A DNA stretch of 64,000 bases from a virus. Both the position numbers and the translations under genes were made by a program. A model generated the notes under the pieces. The model was given only the letters and a program-made list of their open reading frames with translations. It was not told where the DNA came from and did not search any database. Each line of letters opens with the position of its first letter. Position 1 is the stretch's first letter. Below, piece by piece: positions 35,338 through 42,533 of the stretch. The stretch covers positions 62,001 to 126,000 of the IMG/VR virus record IMGVR_UViG_3300025467_000009; one strand, written 5' to 3'.

Positions 35338-35468
35338 TGCACGTAGTATTAGTATTTATTTTGCCAGCACTATTCTTTATGGGTGTTGGTGCTTTTATTC
35401 ACATGTTTTCTCAGGGTGTTAAAAGTGGCATTTATCAAAAGACTAAGGCACCAAAGAAGAGGAAGTAA
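35337..35468 (+). CDS. Small membrane protein, 43 aa
   Basis: TAATG overlap at both ends. One hydrophobic segment (VLVFILPALFFMGVGAFIH) followed by a basic tail (KTKAPKKRK). Unknown function. Confidence 0.5.
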   Translation: MHVVLVFILPALFFMGVGAFIHMFSQGVKSGIYQKTKAPKKRK

Positions 35469-36178
35469 TGGCTGATTTAAGACTAGTAGAACACTATGTA
35501 AGTACCCAAGGTGAAGGTCCACGTACAGGACGTACAACACAATTTGTACGTTTTGCAGGATGCAACATGACTTGTGCTGGTTGGCCTTGTGATACACCAT
35601 TTGCTGTAGATGTTAAAATTTGGGGCAAAGAAGGTGGAAGTTACAAAAGGACTCCAGGTGAACTTCTAGAAGATTGTAAGAGTAAGAGAGAAGAAACAGG
35701 TGCTAATAACATCTGTCTAACAGGTGGTGAACCTTTTCTTCAACCAAATGATAAGATGGATGACTTGATTATCCTTCTAACACAGAATGGTTTTGAGGTT
35801 GAGGCATTCTCTAATGGTAGTTTCCTTTACTCAGACATTGCTCTAGAACATGTTACCTTTATGATGGACTGGAAGTTAGGTGGTTCAGGAGAAGCACAAA
35901 CTCGTAGAGAAAATCGTACAATGAACGCTGCTAAGATTCGTAATGGTAGCGGTATTAAGTTTGTTTGTAAGGATGGCAATGACTTTAATGAAGCATTGGA
36001 AGTTCATGATTTTCTAAAAGGGCAAGTCCGCTCAGGTGTAAGATTCTGGGCAGGTAGTGCCTGGGATGTTTACCCAACAAAAGATTTAGTAGCAAAGATG
36101 CTTGAACATCAGGTTCCATGGAGTCTAAATGTTCAAGTACACAATTATATTTGGCCCGCAAATGAAAGAGGAAGATGA
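35468..36178 (+). CDS. queE: QueE, 7-carboxy-7-deazaguanine synthase (radical SAM)
   Basis: 236 residues. TQGEGPRTGRTTQFVRFAGC begins the motif; the iron-sulfur cysteines are Cys32, Cys36 and Cys41 (CX3CX4C), two residues wider at the second gap than CX3CX2C. CLTGGEPFLQP is the SAM-binding GGE region. It produces CDG. The stop overlaps the folE ATG (ATGATGA). Confidence 0.85.
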   Translation: MADLRLVEHYVSTQGEGPRTGRTTQFVRFAGCNMTCAGWPCDTPFAVDVKIWGKEGGSYKRTPGELLEDCKSKREETGANNICLTGGEPFLQPNDKMDDLIILLTQNGFEVEAFSNGSFLYSDIALEHVTFMMDWKLGGSGEAQTRRENRTMNAAKIRNGSGIKFVCKDGNDFNEALEVHDFLKGQVRSGVRFWAGSAWDVYPTKDLVAKMLEHQVPWSLNVQVHNYIWPANERGR

Positions 36179-36852
36179 TGACACCGAATGTACACTATAC
36201 CAAAACAGGTATCTTAATAGAAGAAAGTAAGGAAATGAAGATTAAAAAGTCAAACCCACAAATATTGAATGAAAGTGATAGAGAAGCTTATGGTTTCCAA
36301 GTTGCTAAAGAAAATGTTAGAGGGTTGCTTAGTTACATGGGAGAAGATGTAAGCCGTGAAGGTTTGCTTGACACACCACGTAGAGTTGTAGAGATGTATG
36401 AGGAATTAACAAGCGGGTATGTAATGGACCCAATTGCAATTATTGAGAAAGCAGTTTTTCATGAGCAAACAAAAGAAATGGTTATTGTCAAGAACATTCC
36501 GTTTTATAGTCTATGTGAGCATCATCTTGCTCCTTTCTTTGGTACTGCTACTATCGGTTATCTTCCTAACAACGGCCGTATTGTTGGCTTGTCTAAACTC
36601 GCTCGTGTATTGGATGCTTACGCTCGTAGGCTTCAGGTCCAAGAACGACTCGGAGCACAAGTCGCAGATGCGTTCTATAAATCCTCTCTCAAACCGGAGG
36701 GTGTAGGAGTTCACATTGAAGCAGAACACCTTTGCATGGCAATGCGTGGTGTACAAAAGCCAGGTACCAGTACAACTACAGTTAGTATTCGTGGAATTTT
36801 TGAGTCAGACAAGGCAGTGAAAGACGAATGGACACGACTAGCCCTTTCGTAG
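36175..36852 (+). CDS. folE: GTP cyclohydrolase I
   Basis: 225 residues. Zinc ligands Cys114 and His117 (SLCEHHLAPF) and Cys187 (EHLCMAMRG) are present, with GRIVGLSKLARVLDAYARRLQVQERL and the C-terminal TTTVSIRGIF. It turns GTP into dihydroneopterin triphosphate, first step of the 7-deazaguanine route. The N-terminal 25 residues are an extra extension; a later start (Met21) is possible. Confidence 0.9.
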   Translation: MMTPNVHYTKTGILIEESKEMKIKKSNPQILNESDREAYGFQVAKENVRGLLSYMGEDVSREGLLDTPRRVVEMYEELTSGYVMDPIAIIEKAVFHEQTKEMVIVKNIPFYSLCEHHLAPFFGTATIGYLPNNGRIVGLSKLARVLDAYARRLQVQERLGAQVADAFYKSSLKPEGVGVHIEAEHLCMAMRGVQKPGTSTTTVSIRGIFESDKAVKDEWTRLALS

Positions 36853-37358
36853 GGGTACTAAACCCAGAAGAAGTAATCCGTAAAGGTTATATTTCAAACA
36901 CAATTACAGACAGGATTCAACCAAATAGCATTGACCTGACTGTTCAGAGTGTTTATGTAATCTCCGGACCACTGATTCTTTTTGCAGACAAAGAAACAAA
37001 GAGGCAATTACCAGAGTATAACTTAATAAAGCCTTTTCCTTATGAAGGAAGAGACATGTATTTGTTAGAACCTGGTATTCGTTATCAAGTTGAATTTAAC
37101 GAAACTCTAAGTTTTGATACTTCTATTTGTGGAATCACTCTTGTTCGTAGTACTATGGCAAAGAGTGGTTGCAGTGGTGAAAACGGTCTTTTTGACAGTG
37201 GATATCATGGTGCATGTGGAATGATGGTATCAGTGCAAACACCTTCTTATATTGAAGTTGGTTCAAGTATTGCACAGATGGTTTTCTTTTCTACAAACAG
37301 TAGTAAAGTTTATAATGGTTTCTATCAGGGATCCGAAAGCCCAATGGAGTGGAATTAA
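36828..37358 (+). CDS. dCTP deaminase/dUTPase-family protein
   Basis: 176 residues. DRIQPNSIDLTVQSVYVI, LVRSTMAKSGC and GLFDSGYHGACGMMVSV match the trimeric dCTP deaminase/dUTPase fold. The residues that separate deaminase from dUTPase cannot be settled by eye. It would supply dUMP for dTMP or limit dUTP. Overlaps folE by 25 bp. Confidence 0.75.
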   Translation: MDTTSPFVGVLNPEEVIRKGYISNTITDRIQPNSIDLTVQSVYVISGPLILFADKETKRQLPEYNLIKPFPYEGRDMYLLEPGIRYQVEFNETLSFDTSICGITLVRSTMAKSGCSGENGLFDSGYHGACGMMVSVQTPSYIEVGSSIAQMVFFSTNSSKVYNGFYQGSESPMEWN

Positions 37359-37726
37359 TGGAAAAATTAGCACAACAGAATGATTCAATGTTTGAAAGAA
37401 ATATTGCAATCATTGCCAGTAGAAAAAATCAAGTGCTTACCTATAGTGATGGTTTTGTATTTGAAGGTTTTCTTTGTGGTCTAGATGAAAATTGGGTTCA
37501 GATGTATGGTCATGAAGAAGACCAAACCGACCCTCAATCTAGGTGGAGATTTATACTTTTGGGTAAGAATAACATTTCTGGTATTATTCCTTCAGGAAAG
37601 ACATTGTATGATGTTGATGCTGAAACCCGAGAGTATGTAGAAAAGAAAATTAAGATGTTTTCTGAAGTTAGTGAGAAGTTCTTAGGAGCAAAGGAAAAGA
37701 ATGACAGTAGGAGAGAAAAGTTTTGA
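37358..37726 (+). CDS. Hypothetical protein, possible Sm-like fold
   Basis: 122 residues from ATG 37358 (TAATG); a GTG at 37349 is an alternative. The stretch NQVLTYSDGFVFEGFLCGLDENWVQM with ILLGKNNISGI recalls the strand order of Hfq/LSm proteins. This is a weak suggestion; the rest is a charged helix. Confidence 0.45.
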   Translation: MEKLAQQNDSMFERNIAIIASRKNQVLTYSDGFVFEGFLCGLDENWVQMYGHEEDQTDPQSRWRFILLGKNNISGIIPSGKTLYDVDAETREYVEKKIKMFSEVSEKFLGAKEKNDSRREKF

Positions 37727-38165
37727 TGAACCTGTTCGTGATTATGATAATGATAGTTATGATGAAGTCGTTATTGTAAAAGCGAATGAGAAGTCATCTC
37801 AACAAGAAATTGATTTGGTAAATGCTACACCAAAAGAGTTGTTAGTTTATTTTGCCAATAGATTTAAAGAAACACAAGGCTTTGAATACAATGTTGAGTG
37901 GGTTAAAGAAATGGCAATCTTTAAAAGTTTTAAAGAACGTTATGGTGATGATGCAGGTCCAATGATTTCACTCTTGTTTGATAAGTACAATTGTGTTATA
38001 AATGGAGACGTTATGACTGCAACTGCCTTTACTCAAGGTGCAAAGTGGATTCAAGACAAGCTTTATATTGAACTTAAGAAAGATATTATTCGGGAAAGTA
38101 TGCCCGGACCGGATACAGAAGGGTTGATGCACACTAATGAGTTCCTTAAACGATTCGCTGTTTGA
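37701..38165 (+). CDS. Hypothetical protein upstream of helicase loader
   Basis: 154 residues, acidic N-terminus, helical remainder (PKELLVYFANRFKETQGFEYNVEWVKEMAIFKSFKERYG). Size and position next to DnaC-like and DnaB-like genes suggest a replication accessory or replisome-organiser function; no motif confirms it. Confidence 0.5.
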   Translation: MTVGEKSFDEPVRDYDNDSYDEVVIVKANEKSSQQEIDLVNATPKELLVYFANRFKETQGFEYNVEWVKEMAIFKSFKERYGDDAGPMISLLFDKYNCVINGDVMTATAFTQGAKWIQDKLYIELKKDIIRESMPGPDTEGLMHTNEFLKRFAV

Positions 38166-38937
38166 TTGGGAAAAAGATTACGTTAACCTAAGGTTTCAAT
38201 TTCTAGATGATGGAGATGTAGAGTTCCTTTCTGCAAAAAGTCCTCAGTTTGAGAAGTTTAATAAGGTTGGTTGCCCAACTTGTTCTGACAACAGTTGTGG
38301 TGAGTGTAAAACACAACTCCAACTCTATAAGCACTATTTAAAGGCAGGCATTGGTTTAAACTATCAAAGGTTAGGCTGGGATGATTTCCATGGTGATGAT
38401 AAGGCACTTGAACTTGCTAAGATTTACCTTGGTAAGAATAAAGAGTTTGTCAAAGGTGGTATGGGCATTATGTATCACGGAACCTGGGGAACCGGTAAGA
38501 CTTTGTTGACCAGTCTTATGGCAAAAGAGCTAGTAAAGTTAGGTTATAGTGTTTACTTTGCTACTTTTACTCAAATGGTAGATGAGTTTACTAGAGGTTG
38601 GGGTAGTAATGAAGACAAGGCAAGATTTGAAGCTAAAGTGGTTAAGAGTGACATTTTCTTTCTTGATGATGTTGGAAAAGAATTTAGAACAAAAAACAAT
38701 TTGTCTGAAGCCACTTTTGACCATGTACTTAGACAACGTGCTCTAGATAACAGGCCAACTTTTATTACCACAAATATGGATGAGAAGGACCTTGCAGAAG
38801 GTTATGGTAGTGCTATATTTTCTCTCTTGAAAGAGCGAATGATTGTCCATAAAATGGAAGGTAACGACTATCGTGAATTTGCTAGAGATAGAACATTAGA
38901 TGAAATTGCAGACGGAACAGTTAGAAAGATTAGATAG
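38137..38937 (+). CDS. DnaC/IstB-like helicase loader ATPase
   Basis: 266 residues. An N-terminal zinc-like CPTCSDNSCGECKTQ, Walker A YHGTWGTGKTLLTSLMA, Walker B SDIFFLDDVGKE, sensor region PTFITTNMDEKDL. It directly precedes the DnaB-like helicase and would load it. Overlaps the previous gene by 29 bp. Confidence 0.8.
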   Translation: MSSLNDSLFDWEKDYVNLRFQFLDDGDVEFLSAKSPQFEKFNKVGCPTCSDNSCGECKTQLQLYKHYLKAGIGLNYQRLGWDDFHGDDKALELAKIYLGKNKEFVKGGMGIMYHGTWGTGKTLLTSLMAKELVKLGYSVYFATFTQMVDEFTRGWGSNEDKARFEAKVVKSDIFFLDDVGKEFRTKNNLSEATFDHVLRQRALDNRPTFITTNMDEKDLAEGYGSAIFSLLKERMIVHKMEGNDYREFARDRTLDEIADGTVRKIR

Positions 38938-40211
38938 TGGACATTGAAAAGGCCTTTGTGCCGCATTTCACAAAGTTAGAAAGCATTAAAGTAATTTGGG
39001 ATAAAGGAGTAAGAGGTGAACACTTTTTTGACGATGGTGTTCGTGAACTCTTTGAATATTCTATAGAATACTACATCAAGAGTGAGTTCAAGCAAACTAT
39101 TACAAGAGAGTTCTTGGAAGAAAAGTTTTCTGACTACTTTGTTAAGAATGAATGGCCAGACGGTGAATACCTTGTAGTTGTATTGATTGAGGAATTACTC
39201 ACTAAGTATCGCAAGACAACCACTCAGAATGTCCTTTTAAAAGCAGCACATGAACTAGATACTGACCCAGAGGCCGGTATTACAATGGCACTTAATAATC
39301 TGACAAAGATTCAAAGTGACACATCAACTCGTGAACGCATTGAAATTTACGGTGAGGGTTATGAACGCCGTACTAATGAGTATGTAGATAATCAGTTGAA
39401 CAATAACAAAACTAAGCAAGGTATTTACCTTGGTTGGGATGAATTAAATAACCACACCTACGGTATTCAAAAGGGTGAACTTGCTGTAGTTGTTGGTATT
39501 CCTAATGTTGGTAAGTCATGGATTGGTTCTCACATTGCACTTGAAGCTGCTAAGCGTAAAAACAAAGTTTACTTTGCATCACTTGAACTCCGTAAAGAAC
39601 TAACTCTTATGAGACTTGACTGCCTTGCAAGTGGTGTACCTTACTCAAGATATGAACGTGGTGAATTAACACCTGCTGAGTTAAAGCGACTAAAAGAAGC
39701 AAGAGAAGAAATTATGGAATATGGTGAGTATCTATTGATTGACTCACCAAGTCGTAAGAGTGAAAGAACAGTTCTTGAACTTTACTCTAAAGCAAAGCAT
39801 TGGGGTGCAGATCTAATTGTTGGTGACCAATTGTCTTGGTTGACCAATGAGAAGAACTACGGTACAGCAAGTAACTTTCAAACATTGCAGATGGCAGAAG
39901 TAATTACAGATGTTGCTAGTATTAACCGTGAAATGGGGATGGCAAGTGTTTGGTTGGCACAGTTTAACCGTGAAGCAATGAAGGGTAAGCAAAAGCGAGG
40001 AGACCTTGGTCAAATTGGACTTTCATCACAAATTGAACAAATTGTTGACTGGGCCTTTGGTATTGGTGCAACTAAAGAAATGAAGTCACAAGAAGCACTA
40101 ATCTTTGACATTATGAAAAGTCGTAGAAGTAACTTGAAGAGTTGGATGATGGGCTTTGAACTAAAGGACCGCACCAAGTTGGAGTTTGTAAGAGAGTTCG
40201 AAGACGAATAA
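38937..40211 (+). CDS. DnaB-like replicative helicase
   Basis: 424 residues from GTG 38937. The RecA-like core has Walker A GIPNVGKS (187-194), VYFASLELRKELTLMRLDCLASG, LLIDSPSRKSER, DLIVGDQLSWL (Walker B) and LAQFNREAMKGK. The N-terminal 150 residues are a helical primase-interacting type domain. Unwinds the fork in 5'-3' direction. Confidence 0.85.
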   Translation: MDIEKAFVPHFTKLESIKVIWDKGVRGEHFFDDGVRELFEYSIEYYIKSEFKQTITREFLEEKFSDYFVKNEWPDGEYLVVVLIEELLTKYRKTTTQNVLLKAAHELDTDPEAGITMALNNLTKIQSDTSTRERIEIYGEGYERRTNEYVDNQLNNNKTKQGIYLGWDELNNHTYGIQKGELAVVVGIPNVGKSWIGSHIALEAAKRKNKVYFASLELRKELTLMRLDCLASGVPYSRYERGELTPAELKRLKEAREEIMEYGEYLLIDSPSRKSERTVLELYSKAKHWGADLIVGDQLSWLTNEKNYGTASNFQTLQMAEVITDVASINREMGMASVWLAQFNREAMKGKQKRGDLGQIGLSSQIEQIVDWAFGIGATKEMKSQEALIFDIMKSRRSNLKSWMMGFELKDRTKLEFVREFEDE

Positions 40212-41212
40212 TGCAAAAGTTAAGCGATGTTTTTAGAGGACTTGATGCCGAAGGTGTACTAAGAGACCTTTTAAATGTACATGAAATTACAGAAATGGGT
40301 GATGAGTTAATCCATTCATGCAGGTTGCCTTTTGGTATGCACAAGAATGGTGATGCTAATCCAAGTGCAAGTCTTAATAAAAAAGATCTTGTCTTTAATT
40401 GTTTTACTTGTGGTGGTGGAAGTATTGTCTGGTTGGTTCAGAATGTTATGGACATTGACCGTGATAGTGCTCTTGCAGAACTAAAAAATTATGCTAGTGG
40501 CTTAAAAGTAATACCAATAGAAGAGTTTATGGATAAGTTGAATAAACTCTTTACAGATGAAGAAACAAAGAGATATGAAATACCAATTTACAATGAAAAG
40601 ATTCTTAATCGCTGGACTTGCACTACTGACTACCTTACTTCTAGGGGAGTTAGTGAAGAAGTTCAAAGGCAAATGCAAACAGGATTGGATAGAGGTAGGC
40701 TGGAGTATCGTAAATCAATCACTGGGCAGGATACTGTCCATGTTAGTAGAGTAGTATTGCCTCACTTTATCAATGGGAAACTGGTTGGTTGGGTAGCAAG
40801 AAAAGTTGAGGAAATTAATGGAGTCAGTAAATATAAGAACTCTAAAGGTTTCCCAAGGCAGTATTCACTATACAACCAAGACAATGTTAAAGGTATGAAA
40901 TCTATCTATGTAGTAGAAAGCCCTATGAGTGTTCTTGTACTTAAGAGTCGTGGCATTGAAAATGTAGTTGCAACCTTTGGTGCAAAGTTCTCAGAACCTC
41001 AAGTAGAATTACTAAGAAACTTTAAAGAAGTTACAGTGTTCATGGATGGGGATGCCCCAGGTAGAAGTGCTTCTGTCAATTTAATTAAGGCGCTAAGTAA
41101 CTATACTAATGTAAAGGTCATTGATACTCCCGAAGGAGAAGACCCAGCAAGTCTAGATAAAATACCACCAAGTGTAGGTCACTTCATTTATGAACTTTCT
41201 AAATGTGGTTGA
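40211..41212 (+). CDS. DnaG-like primase
   Basis: 333 residues. Zinc-binding Cys37, His44, Cys64, Cys67 (FNCFTCGGG) form the CHC2 finger; TOPRIM motifs YVVESPMSVLVL, ATFGAKFS and VFMDGDAPGRSA follow. Shorter than bacterial DnaG, with no large helicase-interaction domain. Makes RNA primers. Confidence 0.85.
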   Translation: MQKLSDVFRGLDAEGVLRDLLNVHEITEMGDELIHSCRLPFGMHKNGDANPSASLNKKDLVFNCFTCGGGSIVWLVQNVMDIDRDSALAELKNYASGLKVIPIEEFMDKLNKLFTDEETKRYEIPIYNEKILNRWTCTTDYLTSRGVSEEVQRQMQTGLDRGRLEYRKSITGQDTVHVSRVVLPHFINGKLVGWVARKVEEINGVSKYKNSKGFPRQYSLYNQDNVKGMKSIYVVESPMSVLVLKSRGIENVVATFGAKFSEPQVELLRNFKEVTVFMDGDAPGRSASVNLIKALSNYTNVKVIDTPEGEDPASLDKIPPSVGHFIYELSKCG

Positions 41213-41237
41213 TTTTTTACTAACTGGTATATAAACT
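41209..41237 (+). promoter_or_regulatory. Promoter TTGATT-17-TAAACT
   Basis: TTGATT (41209-41214) overlaps the primase TGA; 17 bp; TAAACT (41232-41237). Gives the SSB gene its own promoter, as expected for a highly expressed protein. Confidence 0.6.
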
Positions 41238-41290
41238 AGTAAATGTAGTAAACCAAAAAACCAAAAAAATAAACCAAAAAGGATACTAAA

Positions 41291-42106
41291 ATGGCACTAA
41301 AAAAAGGTATGGAAGCAGTCAAGGAAAGCCTCGAGCGTTCCCAGCGTAGTGCTTCTCAATCATCAACAACATACACAGAAACTAACTGGTTCTACTGGAA
41401 GGCCGGAGAGACAAAAGCAATCCGCTTCCTCACAGATGCTAATGACATCTTTGTTGTACCAGTACACGAAAACGTTCCTGTCCATGACGGAAAGAACAAG
41501 ACATTCGTTTGTCGTAAGGCTTTTGAATCTTCTTGTGAACTATGTGACAACAAAGTTTACCGCCGTGATGTAGGTTATGGTGTTGCAGTCCTTCGTGAAG
41601 AAGTTTACGAAGAAGTAAATGGTCAGAAGAAGTTGACCGGTTACCGTGACGTAACTAGCAACTATGAGGTAGAAGAGAACGGTAAGACTGTTCTTAAGAA
41701 GAAGCCTTATGTTGGTATTGTCTCACAAGGTATGCGTAACTTCTGGAACCAGATTGCTGTTATCTCAGAAAAGTATGGTTCACTTCGTGACCGTGAAATT
41801 GAGATTATGCGCCAAGGTGCAGGTACAGACACAACCTACATGGCATTTGCACTTGACAAGAAAGAAATCGAGAACATTGAAACTCGTTATTCTAAGTTTG
41901 TCCCAGACATTGAAGCATTCTTGAACCGTATTGGTAGTCAAGAATACTACGATGCACAACTCCGTGGTATTAAGCCTGAGTCAAAGGATGACTTCACGAC
42001 AAGCACTACTTCAAACTCTACTGAAGATGAGTATGAGGACGAAGAGTACATTGAAATTGAAGAAGACACCACGGCTGACCGTTTGAAGGCAAAACTTCAA
42101 GGTTAG
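41291..42106 (+). CDS. Single-stranded DNA-binding protein, gp32-like
   Basis: 271 residues. N-terminal basic segment, ETNWFYWKAGETKAIRFL strand pair, a Cys cluster (FVCRKAFESSCELCDNKVY) at the place of the gp32 zinc module, and a long acidic C-terminal tail (DEYEDEEYIEIEED) as in proteins that recruit partners. Codons here look more GC-rich than in neighbours, fitting strong expression. Confidence 0.75.
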   Translation: MALKKGMEAVKESLERSQRSASQSSTTYTETNWFYWKAGETKAIRFLTDANDIFVVPVHENVPVHDGKNKTFVCRKAFESSCELCDNKVYRRDVGYGVAVLREEVYEEVNGQKKLTGYRDVTSNYEVEENGKTVLKKKPYVGIVSQGMRNFWNQIAVISEKYGSLRDREIEIMRQGAGTDTTYMAFALDKKEIENIETRYSKFVPDIEAFLNRIGSQEYYDAQLRGIKPESKDDFTTSTTSNSTEDEYEDEEYIEIEEDTTADRLKAKLQG

Positions 42107-42118
42107 TAAATTCGGAGT

Positions 42119-42184
42119 CCCCGATGAGGTTAGGTCCGTTGTAGTTTACTACAACAACTTGATGAGGACTTGATTTCATCGGGG
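42119..42184 (+). ncRNA. Structured three-helix RNA hairpin after SSB gene
   Basis: Outer stem CCCCGATGA (42119-42127) with TCATCGGGG (42176-42184), 9 bp. Middle stem AGGTCC (42132-42137) with GGACTT (42166-42171), one G-U. Inner hairpin GTTGTAG-TTTA-CTACAAC (42138-42155). The nesting is coaxial. It may terminate SSB transcripts or be a stable 3' RNA; only GGGGGTTTCC follows, so termination is not certain. A promoter -35 lies inside it. Confidence 0.55.
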
Positions 42185-42198
42185 GTTTCCATTATAAT
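42170..42198 (+). promoter_or_regulatory. Promoter TTGATT-17-TATAAT embedded in the hairpin
   Basis: TTGATT (42170-42175), 17 bp, TATAAT (42193-42198). The -35 and spacer form the 3' strand of the hairpin just upstream. It should drive 42225 and the DNA polymerase gene. Confidence 0.7.
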
Positions 42199-42224
42199 TA
42201 GTGCAATACAAGTAAGGAGTAGAA

Positions 42225-42533
42225 GTGAGTACTTCTAAAAATAAAAAACTTGAAGTAGTATTAAAAGAGATTCAACAGATTCATGATACTAAGTCACAGG
42301 GTTACGGACTTCCGGGTAAACCATTTCATAACCTTGAAGAAGCAGGACGATTGGTAAATATTCCTTCTTGGGTTGCTGCTATTTCTCGTGCCGGTGATAA
42401 GATGACTAGAATTAGTTCTCATCTACACAATAATAAAATTAAAGATGAGAAGTTGCGAGACAACTTAATTGACCTTGCAACCTATTGTGCCATTGCACTT
42501 GCACTTTACGATATTGAGGAATCAGATGACTGA
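42225..42533 (+). CDS. MazG-like/DUF1599-type hypothetical protein
   Basis: 102 residues from GTG 42225 after AAGGAGTAGAA. DTKSQGYG..KPFHNLEEAG, WVAAISRAGDKMTRISSHL, KDEKLRDNLIDLATYCAIALALYD match small all-alpha proteins related to MazG pyrophosphohydrolases, including the DUF1599 group that I recall being linked to nucleotide modification. It could hydrolyse an unwanted nucleotide. Family name is tentative. Confidence 0.55.
   Translation: MSTSKNKKLEVVLKEIQQIHDTKSQGYGLPGKPFHNLEEAGRLVNIPSWVAAISRAGDKMTRISSHLHNNKIKDEKLRDNLIDLATYCAIALALYDIEESDD

Noticed and set aside
42119-42184. Hammerhead-type ribozyme suggested by GATGAG
   Set aside because: The conserved CGAAA part and three-way junction are missing; the sequence folds as one long hairpin.
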